NCBI GenBank assembly: GCA_900770225.1
Contig: CAAGJU010000175.1
Location: forward strand, 1 to 6,123
Origin: Lachnospiraceae bacterium
Lineage (GTDB): Bacteria; Bacillota; Clostridia; Lachnospirales; Lachnospiraceae
Direction of reading: 5' to 3'
DNA length: 6,123 nt
Positions 1 through 5,982 of this stretch are shown here, one piece after another. The notes beneath the pieces are model-generated. The model was not told where the DNA came from, searched no databases, and saw only the letters and a program-made list of their open reading frames with translations. The position numbers and the translations under genes are program-made. Every line of letters begins with the position of its first letter. Positions within the stretch are counted from its first letter, which is position 1.

Positions 1-88
1 CGTGTCCTCTGGATGTTTCTACTACTTCAATATCGGTATCCTGCTTTAAGTATCCGCTGAACACATTCAGCACCTTTTTGATCGTCAT
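1..88 (-). CDS. N-terminal fragment of an unidentified protein
   Basis: The reverse strand has an ATG at 88-86 preceded by a strong ribosome site (AGGAGG at 94-99, 5 to 10 bases upstream). The frame stays open for 29 codons to the window edge. The visible protein begins MTIKKVLNVFSGYLK and continues QDTDIEVVETSRGH. It is soluble-looking, with no signal peptide and no recognisable motif. The gene is divergent from the ATPase operon that begins at 332, and about 240 bases separate the two starts. I do not recognise the family, and the fragment is too short to assign a role. That it is a real gene start is well supported by the ribosome site and spacing. Confidence 0.7.
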   Translation of the reverse strand, partial: MTIKKVLNVFSGYLKQDTDIEVVETSRGH

Positions 89-120
89 AAGAATCCCTCC
101 TGCTCGAATTGTCTGCTTCT

Positions 121-149
121 ATTGTGACCCAAGCCCATGAAAAATGCAA
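121..149 (-). promoter_or_regulatory. Weak promoter candidate for the truncated minus-strand gene
   Basis: On the minus strand, TTGCAT (149-144) and CACAAT (126-121) are separated by 17 bases. The second matches the -10 consensus at 4 of 6 positions and the first matches the -35 at 3 of 6. Transcription would begin about 25 bases before the start codon, which leaves room for the ribosome site. The match is weak and the call rests mostly on position. Confidence 0.25.
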
Positions 150-205
150 GGATGCTTTTCCTCAACACGAATCTCGCTGTATGAGTGTTCTGTGAAAAAC
201 AGCAT

Positions 206-244
206 TGGATTCGGATAAAGACTCAGGCTCGCATGGATTCGGAT
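206..244. repeat. 11-bp direct repeat upstream of the ATPase operon
   Basis: TGGATTCGGAT occurs at 206-216 and again at 234-244, a period of 28 bases. The matching context is a little longer: GCAT before both copies with one base inserted, and AAA shortly after. It lies in the non-coding stretch between the divergent genes, about 40 bases upstream of the candidate operon promoter. It could be a pair of regulator sites or a chance duplication. Confidence 0.4.
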
Positions 245-284
245 CAAATCGAAGAAGAATTATCAATTTTTTTGATTTTTCCAA

Positions 285-313
285 TTGTATTTTTCTTGAT
301 CTGTGATTATACT
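285..313 (+). promoter_or_regulatory. Candidate promoter of the ATPase/RloB operon
   Basis: TATACT at 308-313 is a 5-of-6 match to the -10 consensus. TTGTAT at 285-290 lies 17 bases upstream as a poor -35 (3 of 6). The region just upstream (261-300) is very rich in T and A, as expected near a promoter. The predicted start would leave a very short leader of about 12 bases, so the true promoter could lie further upstream. Confidence 0.3.
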
Positions 314-319
314 GGTAGC

Positions 320-326
320 GGAGGTG
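320..326 (+). promoter_or_regulatory. Ribosome binding site that fixes the ATPase start
   Basis: GGAGGTG at 320-326 lies 5 bases before the ATG at 332. An in-frame ATG at 185 would add 49 residues, but it has no such site. That extension reads as low-complexity hydrophobic sequence unlike the family. The start at 332 gives the usual family N-terminus, a short beta strand leading into FRNYRSF. Confidence 0.85.
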
Positions 327-331
327 TTTCT

Positions 332-1630
332 ATGCTCATCGAATTTCGCTTCAGGAATTACAGATCGTTTCGAGATGATGCCGTTCTCTCCATGGAAGCA
401 ACAGGTCTGGGAGCCTTAAAGAGCATTCTCATTCCATTTCATAGCATCACCCTTCTGCCGGGGGCTGCGATTTTTGGCAAGAACGGCGGCGGCAAGAGCA
501 ATGTGATACGGGCGTTCTGGCTCGCGGTTCAGTTCATCAGAAACGCGCAACGGACGCAGCACGAAAAGGCTGCTATTCCTGTCCTTCCCTTTGCCCTCAA
601 TGACTACTCGGCGTCAGAGCCTACTGAATTTGAATTCTACTATACACTGGACGGCGTCAGATACTGGTACTCTTTTTCTGCAACCAGGGAAAAAGTATTT
701 GCAGAGTCACTGTACCATGCGCCCAAGGGACAGAAAGCATTGGTGTTCTCAAGGTCAGGACAGGATTTTGAGTTCAGCAAGGATAAAGCGAGACGGGAGC
801 TCATCAAGGGAGCTGTTGCTGAAAACCAGCTATTCTTCTCCGTTGCCTGCACCATGAATGATGCAGATTGTTCCCGCGCGATGAGATGGTTCAGAGAAAA
901 GGTGTTCTTCTCCAGGGACTATTCCGATATCCCGCGTCAGCTTCTTGACTACTCCAGCGATACCAACATGCTGAAAGCCATTTCCGATTATGCCAAGGCT
1001 GCTGATCTGGGTATTGAGGAAATGCAGTTTGAAATCAACAGCCAGGAAATTCAGGATAGCACCGCCTTTCCGGATGAAATCCCCGAAGGGGTCAGGGCTG
1101 CATTGATGCAGTTTAGGCAGGCGCTTTCCGAAACATCCAATAACGCCGAGGTTCACCTCAAGATGGGCGAGATCAAGGCGACTTCCAAGCATAAAGGTCG
1201 GAATCAGGATGGAAGCAGACAGCTCTATTCGCTTGAGCTAGAAGACGAATCTGACGGCACCAGAAAACTCATGTCGATAGCACCGGCGATTGAGTCTGTA
1301 TTGGCCAATGGCGGCGTTTTGCTGGTGGACGAGATCGAGCGGGAGCTTCATCCTCTGCTGGTGAGTTTTATCATATCGAAGTTCCAAAGCAAAAGAACAA
1401 ATCCATTCGGTGCGCAGATGATTTTCACCACGCATAACACGGAGCTGCTGAACATGGAACTGCTCCGAAAAGACCAGCTGTATTTTGTAGATAAGGATCA
1501 GGAAGACGGCGCGTCTGAATTGTACAGCATCAGCGACTTTTCAACTCGGACAACTGAGAATATTCGGAAAGGCTATCTGCTTGGTAAATACGGTGCCACC
1601 CCCAACATTGAAATTGAGGAGGTGGAATAA
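332..1630 (+). CDS. AAA15 family (COG1106) ATPase, RloA/AbiLi-like, probable anti-phage sensor
   Basis: This 432-residue protein has a complete ABC/SMC-type ATPase core with a large insert between its two halves. Residues 1-14 (MLIEFRFRNYRSFR) are the usual first strand of OLD/RecF-like ATPases. The Walker A motif is GKNGGGKS at 49-56. An ABC-signature-like ESDGTRKL lies at 305-312. Walker B is VLLVDEIERELHP at 329-341, with D333 and the catalytic E334. The switch histidine is H368 in TTHNTELL. The C-terminus has RKGYLLGKYGATP, a sequence typical of COG1106 proteins. There is no membrane segment. In known relatives (RloA, AbiLi and, more distantly, PARIS AriA) this ATPase senses or holds back a partner effector. 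Here the partner is the RloB-like gene starting at its last base, with translational coupling. A defence role is inferred from the pairing. Confidence 0.88.
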   Translation: MLIEFRFRNYRSFRDDAVLSMEATGLGALKSILIPFHSITLLPGAAIFGKNGGGKSNVIRAFWLAVQFIRNAQRTQHEKAAIPVLPFALNDYSASEPTEFEFYYTLDGVRYWYSFSATREKVFAESLYHAPKGQKALVFSRSGQDFEFSKDKARRELIKGAVAENQLFFSVACTMNDADCSRAMRWFREKVFFSRDYSDIPRQLLDYSSDTNMLKAISDYAKAADLGIEEMQFEINSQEIQDSTAFPDEIPEGVRAALMQFRQALSETSNNAEVHLKMGEIKATSKHKGRNQDGSRQLYSLELEDESDGTRKLMSIAPAIESVLANGGVLLVDEIERELHPLLVSFIISKFQSKRTNPFGAQMIFTTHNTELLNMELLRKDQLYFVDKDQEDGASELYSISDFSTRTTENIRKGYLLGKYGATPNIEIEEVE

Positions 1631-2286
1631 TGCCCCGCCGGATCAAACACGCCAAGCCGCTGATCTTTGTCTTCTGTGAAGGAGAGAGCGAGCAGGCATA
1701 TACCGACTTTTTGAAGCAGAGGTTTGCAAATGTTGCCGTCATAAAGCGTCCATCTGCAACCGGATTGTTTGAAGAAGCGGACAGGCGCTTTCAGAAAGAT
1801 CCAAAGTTCCGGGATTACGCAGAGGTCACAGACGAGATCTGGTTTTTCTTTGATGTGGAGACAAAGGACATCGGGAAATGGGAGCAGCGGCTGGCGATGA
1901 TCAAGAGGCTTCGAAGGCTCAGAAGGAATCCGAATATCAGAGTTCGCCTGCTCATGACCACGGGTTGTATCGAGTATTGGCTGATGCTCCACTATAAAAT
2001 GTTTTCGCCGCCGGTGCTGGAGGTTGCAGACAAGGAGAGAATGCTTGCAGAGGTTGTTGCAAGAGAGGCCTCCTATGTCAAAGGTGACTATGAAGCGACC
2101 GCACGCATAGCGGAGCGTTATCCCTTCGCAGTGGAACATGCAGAAAAGATACTGGTCAACCTTCTTTCGGACGGTCTGCCCGGACTGGAAGACACAGATG
2201 AAAGAAACCAATGGCTGTGTAAGCAATGCAAAACCTTTTCTACCGTGAATGAAGCCATCACATTTCTTGAGCAATTGCACCGGTAA
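1630..2286 (+). CDS. rloB: RloB-family protein, TOPRIM-like effector candidate (AbiLii-like)
   Basis: This is a 218-residue soluble protein. Its ATG shares one base with the upstream TAA, and a perfect ribosome site, AGGAGGTG (1617-1624), lies inside the end of the ATPase gene. The order of conserved features fits RloB. A strand ends in FCEGESEQAY at 15-24, with acidic E17 and E21. A second strand ends in WFFFDVETKD at 71-80, with D75, E77 and D80. GCIEYWLMLHY at 112-122 corresponds to the NPCFE-W-LLLH signature of the family, with the usual NP replaced by TG. The acid arrangement resembles the metal site of TOPRIM nucleases such as those of OLD, Gabija and PARIS AriB. Family members occur with COG1106 ATPases, in restriction loci as RloB and in the lactococcal AbiL system. 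That it is a toxic nuclease held by the ATPase is inference, since the substrate is unknown. Confidence 0.82.
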   Translation: MPRRIKHAKPLIFVFCEGESEQAYTDFLKQRFANVAVIKRPSATGLFEEADRRFQKDPKFRDYAEVTDEIWFFFDVETKDIGKWEQRLAMIKRLRRLRRNPNIRVRLLMTTGCIEYWLMLHYKMFSPPVLEVADKERMLAEVVAREASYVKGDYEATARIAERYPFAVEHAEKILVNLLSDGLPGLEDTDERNQWLCKQCKTFSTVNEAITFLEQLHR

Positions 2287-2333
2287 ATCGGGCACAAAGC
2301 TCTCTGATATTGAGATAAACAGCCATGTTGGTC

Positions 2334-2351
2334 AAACGCATTGTGGCGTTT
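2334..2351 (+). terminator. Possible weak terminator of the defence operon
   Basis: AAACGC (2334-2339) and GCGTTT (2346-2351) form a 6-bp stem with a 6-base loop, 47 bases after the rloB stop. No T-run follows; the terminal repeat of the mobile element begins 4 bases later. If the element inserted here, it may have separated the stem from its downstream sequence. Confidence 0.3.
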
Positions 2352-2354
2352 CAG

Positions 2355-2398
2355 ATTTGAGATAACACTGGTTATCGCAAATAATATATTATCTCAAA
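2355..2398 (+). repeat. Left terminal inverted repeat of the RIT element
   Basis: This 44-bp repeat matches 6017-6060 (reverse complement) at 38 of 44 positions. The six mismatches form two blocks of three: CAC against TGT at 2366-2368, and AAT against CGA at 2383-2385. Conserved blocks are ATTTGAGATAA, TGGTTATCGCAAAT and ATATTATCTCAAA. It contains three copies of one 10-bp box: TTTGAGATAA (2356-2365), then inverted copies TTATCGCAAA (2372-2381) and TTATCTCAAA (2389-2398). Confidence 0.92.
2356..2381 (+). other. Left core-type recombination site (10-6-10 layout)
   Basis: TTTGAGATAA and TTATCGCAAA form facing arms around the spacer CACTGG (2366-2371). The arms are inverted repeats with one mismatch. 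Two arms of about 10 bp around a 6-bp centre match the general layout of tyrosine-recombinase sites such as XerCD dif, so strand exchange is expected within or at the edges of the spacer. This assignment is inferred from layout. Confidence 0.65.
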
Positions 2399-2405
2399 AA
2401 GCATC

Positions 2406-2434
2406 CGAAAACTTAGCTGCTACAAGGCTTTTCG
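2406..2434. repeat. Left-end stem-loop between terminal repeat and box A
   Basis: CGAAAA (2406-2411) pairs with TTTTCG (2429-2434). CTT pairs with AAG inside, after a two-base GC bulge. It occupies the same position relative to the end as the stronger stem-loop at 5983-6007, and the right arms of both are similar (ACAAG followed by a CTTT-rich stretch). Confidence 0.5.
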
Positions 2435-2443
2435 CCAAAACAA

Positions 2444-2460
2444 TTTGACATAATATTTTG
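2444..2460 (+). repeat. Left accessory box A
   Basis: The 17-mer TTTGACATAATATTTTG points inward. It begins 88 bases from the start of the outer arm at 2356, exactly as box A' does at the right end. It differs from right box A' by a single base, C for G at position 6. It is probably a recombinase arm-type binding site. Confidence 0.75.
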
Positions 2461-2475
2461 TGCCGGAAAGAGGAT

Positions 2476-2505
2476 TGCCCTGCCGCAACGAGCGCGAGCA
2501 GGGCA
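2476..2505. terminator. GC-rich hairpin after ritC, possible rit operon terminator
   Basis: TGCCCTGC (2476-2483) and GCAGGGCA (2498-2505) form an 8-bp perfect stem. The loop has CGC and GCG that could pair further. It lies 25 bases after the ritC stop in the direction of transcription, between boxes A and B. No clear T-run follows on either strand, so it may be a weak or factor-dependent terminator, or a structural part of the element end. Confidence 0.4.
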
Positions 2506-2508
2506 GAA

Positions 2509-2525
2509 TTTGAGATAATAATTTG
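2509..2525 (+). repeat. Left accessory box B
   Basis: TTTGAGATAATAATTTG is in the same orientation as box A and starts 65 bases after it, the same interval as between the two right-end boxes. It ends 4 bases from the ritC stop codon. Confidence 0.75.
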
Positions 2526-2529
2526 CCGG

Positions 2530-3600
2530 TTAATCAAGACCATACAGGCGCTTCAGCAGTTCCTCATCGGTAATCTGGTATGCCGGTTGCCTGGAACCGG
2601 AAGATAATCCCGTTGTCACCCTGCTGTGTTCCATGGCCTTTTCAATGGCCTTGCGCTTGTGCTCTGTATCCGCATAAGCATAAACGAGCGTTGTGGTTGG
2701 ATTCCTGTGACCAAGCCATTGCGCCACAAGTTCCAGCGGCATGCCATGCTGGTACAGATGCATCGCCCGGGTATGCCGCCACATATGAGGATGAATATGT
2801 TCCGGCACTTCCGGGCATTTCAACCGAGCAGTCTCTCTGTATTTGTCCATCCATGCCCGCACGGTTTGCGCGCACATCTTCTGCCGGCCGTTCCTGTGGC
2901 TGGTAAAGAACAGCAGCGCGCAGGATGTCAACGGCTCATCCGGGTGAAACTCCGCCAGGTACCTGTACAGCATGGACACGGTTTCTTTTGCCAGAGGAAC
3001 CGTGCGGACGACACCGCCTTTGCCGAGAAGTGTTGCAGTCGGAGTTGTTGTGCTGAGCCGCAGATCAGAAAGATGCAGCTCCAGCAGCTCGCTAATCCGG
3101 GCGCCGGTGTCATACAGGACGGTGAGCATGGTCTGGTCTCTGCGGCCTTTGGCAGTGGACACATCGGGTGCTGCAAGGATGGCCCTGGCTGCGTTTTCAG
3201 TCAGGTATTCCACCTTGGAAAACGGATCATCCTTCTGTGTCTTGATTCTGGCTACATCCAACGCTGTTGCAACGTATTCCGGACTGCAGGCCGAAGCGTA
3301 GGAAATGAATGCCCGCAAGGCGGCAAGCCGGTTGTTTCTTGTGGCACGAGTGCAGTTTTGCTCTGTTTGCAGATGATTCAGATAAGCATTGAGCGAATCC
3401 GCATTCATCATATCAAATGTGACAGCAGCCAGTTTTGTTCCGTTCCTATCTGCCAGATAGGTGAGGAACTGGTTCAGCGCCTGTCTGTAATTTGCAATGG
3501 TGCATGGACTGGCCTTGCGCTCTGTCGGAAGATATACGCCAAGCCAGTTCTTAATCAGCATGAACAGGCGTTCGTCCGCCGGCTTCTTCAGTCTTGCCAT
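2530..3600 (-). CDS. ritC: Tyrosine recombinase RitC
   Basis: This 356-residue protein is a XerC/D-like tyrosine recombinase. The N-terminal core-binding domain spans about residues 12-105 (TIANYRQALNQFLTYL is typical), and the catalytic domain about 128-320. All expected active-site residues are visible: R168 in DTGARISELL, K194 in LLGKGG, H272 and R275 in HPHMWRH, H298 in WLGH, and the nucleophile Y307 in LVYAYA, nine residues after H298. A short tail of about 35 residues follows the fold. The ATG lies 13 bases inside the end of ritB, preceded by a G-rich ribosome site (GGGGG, 7 bases upstream). It is the last gene of the trio. In RIT elements the three proteins are thought to act together at the inverted ends. 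The individual role of RitC is not known to me. Confidence 0.9.
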   Translation of the reverse strand: MARLKKPADERLFMLIKNWLGVYLPTERKASPCTIANYRQALNQFLTYLADRNGTKLAAVTFDMMNADSLNAYLNHLQTEQNCTRATRNNRLAALRAFISYASACSPEYVATALDVARIKTQKDDPFSKVEYLTENAARAILAAPDVSTAKGRRDQTMLTVLYDTGARISELLELHLSDLRLSTTTPTATLLGKGGVVRTVPLAKETVSMLYRYLAEFHPDEPLTSCALLFFTSHRNGRQKMCAQTVRAWMDKYRETARLKCPEVPEHIHPHMWRHTRAMHLYQHGMPLELVAQWLGHRNPTTTLVYAYADTEHKRKAIEKAMEHSRVTTGLSSGSRQPAYQITDEELLKRLYGLD

Positions 3601-4565
3601 AGCTCTACCCCCGGAAGGATGTCACCAATTTCTTCCCAGTTCATGCCGCTTGCTTTGACCAGATGCTCCGGCAAAAGATGGATATAGTACGCGGTAGAAG
3701 AAAGCCTTGCGTGCCCCATGTACATCTGGAGATAAGGCAGCATGGTATCAACCGGCTTTCCCTGCTCAAGCCAGCGGTGAATGGCTGCTGTGGCAAAGCG
3801 GTGACGAAGATCATATACGCGCACACGAGGCAGGAAGTCTGCAGGAATGGCAGGATTGGCCTCGGCAAAGAATCGGACAAGGTTTGTCTGGAAGAAAGTC
3901 GCCGGATACTCCCGGCCATGCTTTGAGGGGAAAAAGAATTCCGTATCCGGAAAGCATGCGTTCAGCAGGCTGCTGTATCTGGCTGCCAGCGCCCTCATGT
4001 CATCCGACATCACGACGATTCTGCTTCTGCGTTCTTTGGAGCATTCAATGACAATCTCGCCGGCATGGAGATCCACATGCTTTTTTCTGAGCGTGCGTCC
4101 TTCGTTTGGGCGCAATCCACATGTGTAGATCAGCCTGTAATACACGCTGAACTGAATCCGCTGAAACAGGTTTCCATGCTTTCCGTTTGTGTCAATGACA
4201 TGAAAGAGGCGAGTCAAATCATCGTCCGAGAAGATATAAGGAACGAATAATGTCCGGCCGCAGGCGAACCTGTTGTGCATCATGAATGCCGGTTTCCCCA
4301 CATTGTTCAGATACCGGGCAAATCCGTTCATAAAGCAGATGCGCTGGTGAATGACAGCGGGCTCCTTCTTCATGACCGGCCTCAGCCATTCGAGAATCAA
4401 CCACTCTGTCAGTTCGCTGCATTCGGGATGTTCATGTGCGCAGAAGGTATCGAAGCTCCTGGCGCGTGGCAAATAGCTTGACTCCGCGCCGCCGCTGACA
4501 ACCATGAGGTCAATCATGTTGTCAAGATCCTCGGCAAAAGGACTGCAGAATCCGCGCTGGCTCAC
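3588..4565 (-). CDS. ritB: Tyrosine recombinase RitB
   Basis: This is a 325-residue tyrosine recombinase. Translation most likely begins at the GTG at 4565-4563, whose bases overlap the ritA stop (GTGA, 4-base overlap), with AGGAG about 9 bases upstream. Residues 1-105 form a divergent DNA-binding part and about 110-300 the catalytic domain. Visible active-site residues are R152 in CGLRPNEGRTLR, K177 in ECSKERR, R254 in YDLRHRFAT, H285 in YMGH, and the nucleophile Y294 in AYYIHL. The first residue of the usual H-x-x-R box is tyrosine (Y251) instead of histidine, although H255 follows the arginine. Substitution at this position is tolerated in some tyrosine recombinases, so the protein may still be active. 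It overlaps ritC by 13 bases. Confidence 0.9.
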   Translation of the reverse strand: MSQRGFCSPFAEDLDNMIDLMVVSGGAESSYLPRARSFDTFCAHEHPECSELTEWLILEWLRPVMKKEPAVIHQRICFMNGFARYLNNVGKPAFMMHNRFACGRTLFVPYIFSDDDLTRLFHVIDTNGKHGNLFQRIQFSVYYRLIYTCGLRPNEGRTLRKKHVDLHAGEIVIECSKERRSRIVVMSDDMRALAARYSSLLNACFPDTEFFFPSKHGREYPATFFQTNLVRFFAEANPAIPADFLPRVRVYDLRHRFATAAIHRWLEQGKPVDTMLPYLQMYMGHARLSSTAYYIHLLPEHLVKASGMNWEEIGDILPGVELWQD

Positions 4566-5812
4566 AGCAGCTCACTCCTTTCCACCTCAATGCCGGAGAA
4601 ATCCATTGCACAGTTCTTCATCTGCTTTGTGTTGAGCACAAGGTACTGCTGAACGGATTGAACCTGTGAATGGCCAAGAATCTGTGCAATGGTTTCCGGC
4701 GGTGTGCCCGTGTTCAGCAGATTCCTGGCCAGATGCCGCCTTAAGCCGTGAAAGCCTTTTCCGTCAAAGGGCTGGCGCTCAACGCCTGCTTTCTGTTGGT
4801 ACAGGATAAGCATATCGGCAATAGAAGTGGCGTTGGTTATGGCCGTCTTTGGTGGAGAGCAGCGCAGAAAAACCTCCTGACACCCGGATGCAGCCGGTCT
4901 GAAGTGGAGAATGTACTGCTTCAGCGCTTCACCGGCTTCGGGCAGGAGAGGAAGAGAAACCGTCTTGTCGGTTTTATCCTGCGAGAACGAAATCTCTCCT
5001 TTTCGCCAGTCAATATCCGTGAGCTTCAGACGAATCACATCGCACGCTCTGATTCCGGTTGTCGCTGCGAGAAGAATAATCGCCATGTTCCTGCAGCCGG
5101 ATTCCGTTGTGGTATCAATGACAGACAGGATTTTCCTGAGCTCTTCGTCGGTGATGTAGCCCTGAATGGGCATTTCCCGGTGAATGGTATAGGAGAAGAT
5201 GCCTTCTGCATCCGGCGCTGGAATGGACTCCTGTTTCAGAAAAAGATGGAAATGTCTGAGGTAAAGAAAGATGTCGTGCAGGGTGGAGTTCTTCACTTCC
5301 ATCGCGGTCTTCATGATGAAGCTGCGCACATCTTCCATGCTGACATCTGCGAGAGAGGCATGTCCTTCGCCGCTGAAAAAGCGCAGATACTTCCTGACCA
5401 CCCAGTCCGCATCGTTGACAGTGTTCTCCTTGTAGTTGGCGTGATGGATGAATCTGTCCAGAACGCTCTCGAAGTACGGCGGCAACGGTTCGGGTGTTCG
5501 TTTGTTATGGGTGACGATGCTCAGCTCGCCAGTCAGAGCGTATTCTTCCAGACGGCGAACCGTTGTAGAGAGATGCATAAAGAATACTCTCGTTACTGTG
5601 CCCTGCTCATACCTGATTCTGTAGAAAGCAAGGCAAGCATCCGTGGCTTCTACGCTGAAGATGCAGATGTGTTGACTGCGGTAGTAGCCGCGAATGATGC
5701 TCAGATACTTCGACATGTGTCCCCACACATATCGCTTTGAGTAACCCATTCGGACGGCTTCTGTCACCAGTTCTGAGCAAATCTCGCCAATCGTGCGTTG
5801 CTGAAAACTCAT
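4562..5812 (-). CDS. ritA: Tyrosine recombinase RitA
   Basis: This 416-residue protein is the largest and first of the trio. The first 110 residues are an extra N-terminal region. A phage-integrase-like core-binding domain follows at about 112-196, and the catalytic domain spans about 215-400. The full active site is present: R255 in TTGIRACDVIRL, K280 in SQDKTDK, H355 and R358 in FHGLRRH, H381 in ILGH, and the nucleophile Y390 in VQQYLVLN. I chose the ATG at 5812 because AGGAGG (5826-5821) lies 8 bases upstream. An in-frame ATG at 5893 would add 27 residues with no ribosome site and would run into the element-end box at 5890-5906. The stop overlaps the ritB start by 4 bases. A promoter candidate lies at 5905-5877. 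Confidence 0.9.
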   Translation of the reverse strand: MSFQQRTIGEICSELVTEAVRMGYSKRYVWGHMSKYLSIIRGYYRSQHICIFSVEATDACLAFYRIRYEQGTVTRVFFMHLSTTVRRLEEYALTGELSIVTHNKRTPEPLPPYFESVLDRFIHHANYKENTVNDADWVVRKYLRFFSGEGHASLADVSMEDVRSFIMKTAMEVKNSTLHDIFLYLRHFHLFLKQESIPAPDAEGIFSYTIHREMPIQGYITDEELRKILSVIDTTTESGCRNMAIILLAATTGIRACDVIRLKLTDIDWRKGEISFSQDKTDKTVSLPLLPEAGEALKQYILHFRPAASGCQEVFLRCSPPKTAITNATSIADMLILYQQKAGVERQPFDGKGFHGLRRHLARNLLNTGTPPETIAQILGHSQVQSVQQYLVLNTKQMKNCAMDFSGIEVERSELL

Positions 5813-5820
5813 TGGTCGAT

Positions 5821-5826
5821 CCTCCT
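5821..5826 (-). promoter_or_regulatory. Ribosome binding site that fixes the ritA start
   Basis: AGGAGG on the minus strand lies 8 bases before the ATG at 5812-5810. It supports this start over the upstream in-frame ATG at 5893. Confidence 0.85.
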
Positions 5827-5835
5827 CATCTTGGT

Positions 5836-5849
5836 CAGGACTTGTCCTG
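5836..5849. promoter_or_regulatory. Dyad in the ritA leader, possible operator or small hairpin
   Basis: CAGGAC and GTCCTG are perfect 6-base inverted halves separated by TT. The dyad lies in the leader of ritA, 9 bases upstream of its ribosome site. As DNA it could bind a dimeric repressor. As RNA the two-base centre makes a tight hairpin unlikely without opening inner pairs. No direct evidence of function. Confidence 0.35.
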
Positions 5850-5876
5850 CCAGGAAGATTATCCGGTATCCCTTGA

Positions 5877-5905
5877 ATTCCAGCAACGCCCAAATATTAT
5901 GTCAA
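5877..5905 (-). promoter_or_regulatory. Candidate promoter of the ritABC operon
   Basis: On the minus strand, a consensus -35 TTGACA (5905-5900) is followed after 17 bases by TGGAAT (5882-5877), a 4-of-6 match to the -10. Transcription would begin near 5870, leaving a leader of about 58 bases before ritA. The -35 is part of end box B' (5906-5890), so any protein on that box should compete with RNA polymerase. Confidence 0.5.
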
Positions 5906-5906
5906 A
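5890..5906 (-). repeat. Right accessory box B'
   Basis: Read on the minus strand this is TTTGACATAATATTTGG, a 16-of-17 match to left box A. It points inward and lies 65 bases inside box A', mirroring the left end. It carries the -35 of the candidate ritA promoter. Confidence 0.75.
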
Positions 5907-5954
5907 AAACAAAGCGAGCGGCGTGCGTGTGCCTTCTTACGGAGGCGATGGGTA

Positions 5955-5971
5955 CAAAATATTATCTCAAA
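5955..5971 (-). repeat. Right accessory box A'
   Basis: Read on the minus strand this is TTTGAGATAATATTTTG. It starts 88 bases from the outer arm start at 6059, exactly as box A does at the left. It shares its first 13 bases with the inner box of the terminal repeats. Confidence 0.75.
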
Positions 5972-5982
5972 AAAGAAACGCA

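Noticed and set aside
185..331. N-terminal extension of the ATPase from an ATG at 185
   Set aside because: There is no ribosome site there, it would cover the promoter candidate, and the family N-terminus begins at 332.
1573..2295. Open frame of 240 codons on the minus strand
   Set aside because: It is antisense to the RloB-like gene, whose own start, ribosome site and motifs are convincing.
2355..2398. Possible CRISPR-like or simple repeat array because of the recurring TTTGAGATAA motif
   Set aside because: The copies vary in orientation and spacing, there are no equal spacers, and their mirror placement at both ends of a recombinase operon explains them.
2626..3687. Open frame of 353 codons on the plus strand
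   Set aside because: It is antisense to ritC and the end of ritB, is unusually rich in Cys, His and Arg, and shows no domain.
4748..5740. Long open frame of 330 codons on the plus strand
   Set aside because: It lies wholly antisense to ritA, has no ribosome site or recognisable motif, and its product reads like a back-translation of the recombinase strand.
5813..5893. N-terminal extension of RitA from an ATG at 5893
   Set aside because: It lacks a ribosome site, would lie upstream of the predicted transcription start and would overlap the end box. The ATG at 5812 has a strong site.
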